Part shown: positions 5,881 to 6,262 of the stretch, piece by piece | How the letters are laid out: each line of letters starts with the position of its first letter | Position numbering within the stretch: position 1 is the stretch's first letter | Source of the DNA: JAGMXM01 sp964458325 | GTDB taxonomy: Bacteria; Verrucomicrobiota; Verrucomicrobiia; Limisphaerales; UBA1319 | Reading direction: 5' to 3' | NCBI GenBank assembly: GCA_964458325.1 | Contig: CAYWIM010000140.1 | Location: 1-6,262, forward strand | Length of the DNA: 6,262 bases | Translations under genes and position numbers: made by a program | Notes under the pieces: model-generated | Databases searched by the model: none | What the model was told of the DNA's origin: nothing | Seen by the model: the letters and a program-made list of their open reading frames with translations, nothing else

Positions 5881-5935
5881 CGAAGATCAGGCCGGACCGG
5901 GCCCGAGTGGCCTTGGCCAAGCCGCCAAACCAGAA

Positions 5936-6040
5936 TCAGAATGATTTTTTCTTGAGCTTGCGGACTGCCAGAATCGCGGCCAGGCCGCTTGTCAAACCCC
6001 AAGCCAGGGCAGGCTTCTGGTGCCGACTGGAAAGTCGGCG
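5936..6040 (-). pseudogene. Headless gene remnant encoding a C-terminal membrane anchor
   Basis: The minus-strand frame ending in TGA at 5936-5938 encodes a hydrophobic stretch (PALAWGLTSGLAAILAV) followed by a basic tail (RKLKKKSF). This resembles the C-terminal membrane and sorting anchors of secreted proteins. There is no ATG, GTG or TTG in the frame, and a TAA closes it upstream at 6041-6043. The 5' end of the fragment coincides with a GCCGACT hairpin (6022-6039), so the rest of the gene may have been lost at that repeat. A proper terminator still stands downstream. The fragment is short, so a chance frame cannot be excluded. Confidence 0.35.
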
Positions 6041-6080
6041 TTACTGAAGATCGGCTTCCGATGCCGACTGGAAAGTCGGC
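6022..6080 (+). repeat. Two GCCGACT/AGTCGGC hairpin repeats
   Basis: Exact copies of the 18-base hairpin GCCGACTGGAAAGTCGGC lie at 6022-6039 and 6063-6080, in the same orientation as the four at 9-189 and about 6 kb away. Their 41-base spacing resembles the 43-base spacing of the last two copies at 129-189. The spacer (TTACTGAAG...CCGATG-like) is also similar to the spacer at 149-171, so the two blocks share a larger common unit. Confidence 0.88.
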
Positions 6081-6104
6081 GATACTGGGCGACGGGTTAG
6101 AATT

Positions 6105-6140
6105 CTCTGCGCCTCTGCGGGAGAAGGTTTTTCTTCGCGG
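6105..6140 (+). repeat. Low-complexity CTCTGCG-type intergenic word
   Basis: Two 8-base units, CTCTGCGC (6105-6112) and CTCTGCGG (6113-6120), are followed by GAGAAGG and TTTTTCTTCGCGG. The stretch resembles the word at 4534-4560. The roughly 100 bases from 6081 to 6179 hold nothing else I can identify. Confidence 0.45.
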
Positions 6141-6179
6141 GGTCTGTGGCCGCCGACCGCGGCCCTCCTCGACCCTCGT

Positions 6180-6262
6180 TCACGCCAGCGACAGCCGCGA
6201 CACGGAGGCCTCGGGATCCCAGCTGCGCGGAGGCTGGCTGTGGACGGAGGCGACGTCCTTGA
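6180..6262 (-). CDS. Possible 3' end of a gene entering from the right edge
   Basis: An open minus-strand frame of 27 codons runs from the window edge to TGA at 6180-6182 and ends in SWDPEASVSRLSLA. Its composition by codon position is compatible with a gene, and its orientation matches the neighbours. Nothing in it identifies a family, and so short an open frame in GC-rich DNA can arise by chance. Confidence 0.25.
   Translation of the reverse strand, partial: KDVASVHSQPPRSWDPEASVSRLSLA

Overview
The window is GC-rich bacterial DNA in which every supported gene lies on the minus strand. Compact genes are separated by intergenic DNA crowded with short hairpin repeats. The GCCGACTGGAAAGTCGGC hairpin, the CTCTCCC-type hairpin and the CTTCGTG/CTCTGCG low-complexity words together suggest the Verrucomicrobiota (Limisphaerales/Pedosphaerales-like). 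That placement is from memory of such genomes, not from a search.

Layout, right to left in the direction of transcription: a possible gene tail enters at 6262 and stops at 6180. Two GCCGACT hairpins (6022-6080) abut a headless C-terminal membrane-anchor fragment (5936-6040). A strong intrinsic terminator follows at 5849-5880. Only 12 bases beyond it is a good Shine-Dalgarno and a GTG-started small ORF (5553-5825). Its stop overlaps by ATGA the start of an exported protein of 249 residues with a secretin-like beta pattern (4807-5556). Next come about 760 bases without a convincing gene (4045-4806), a mosaic of repeat fragments. Then prfB (2895-4044), encoding release factor 2, with an intact programmed +1 frameshift site. 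Finally, 37 bases downstream, comes an 888-residue U32/DUF3656 protein (191-2857) related to the 23S rRNA hydroxylase RlhA. Its stop codon lies one base from a 180-base array of hairpins (9-189), which includes a 60-bp tandem repeat.

How the genes fit together: prfB and the U32 gene form a likely operon. One product releases peptides at the ribosomal peptidyl-transferase centre. The other belongs to a family that modifies an rRNA base close to that centre, so a shared role in translation is a reasonable inference. The small ORF and the secretin-like gene look translationally coupled, but their function is unknown.

The most unusual feature is the repeat content. Hairpins with unrelated stems share loops containing GGA on one strand. 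A CTCTCCC-type intergenic repeat sits in frame inside the U32 gene, at the junction of its two halves. I saw no CRISPR array, tRNA, rRNA, transposase or defence system.
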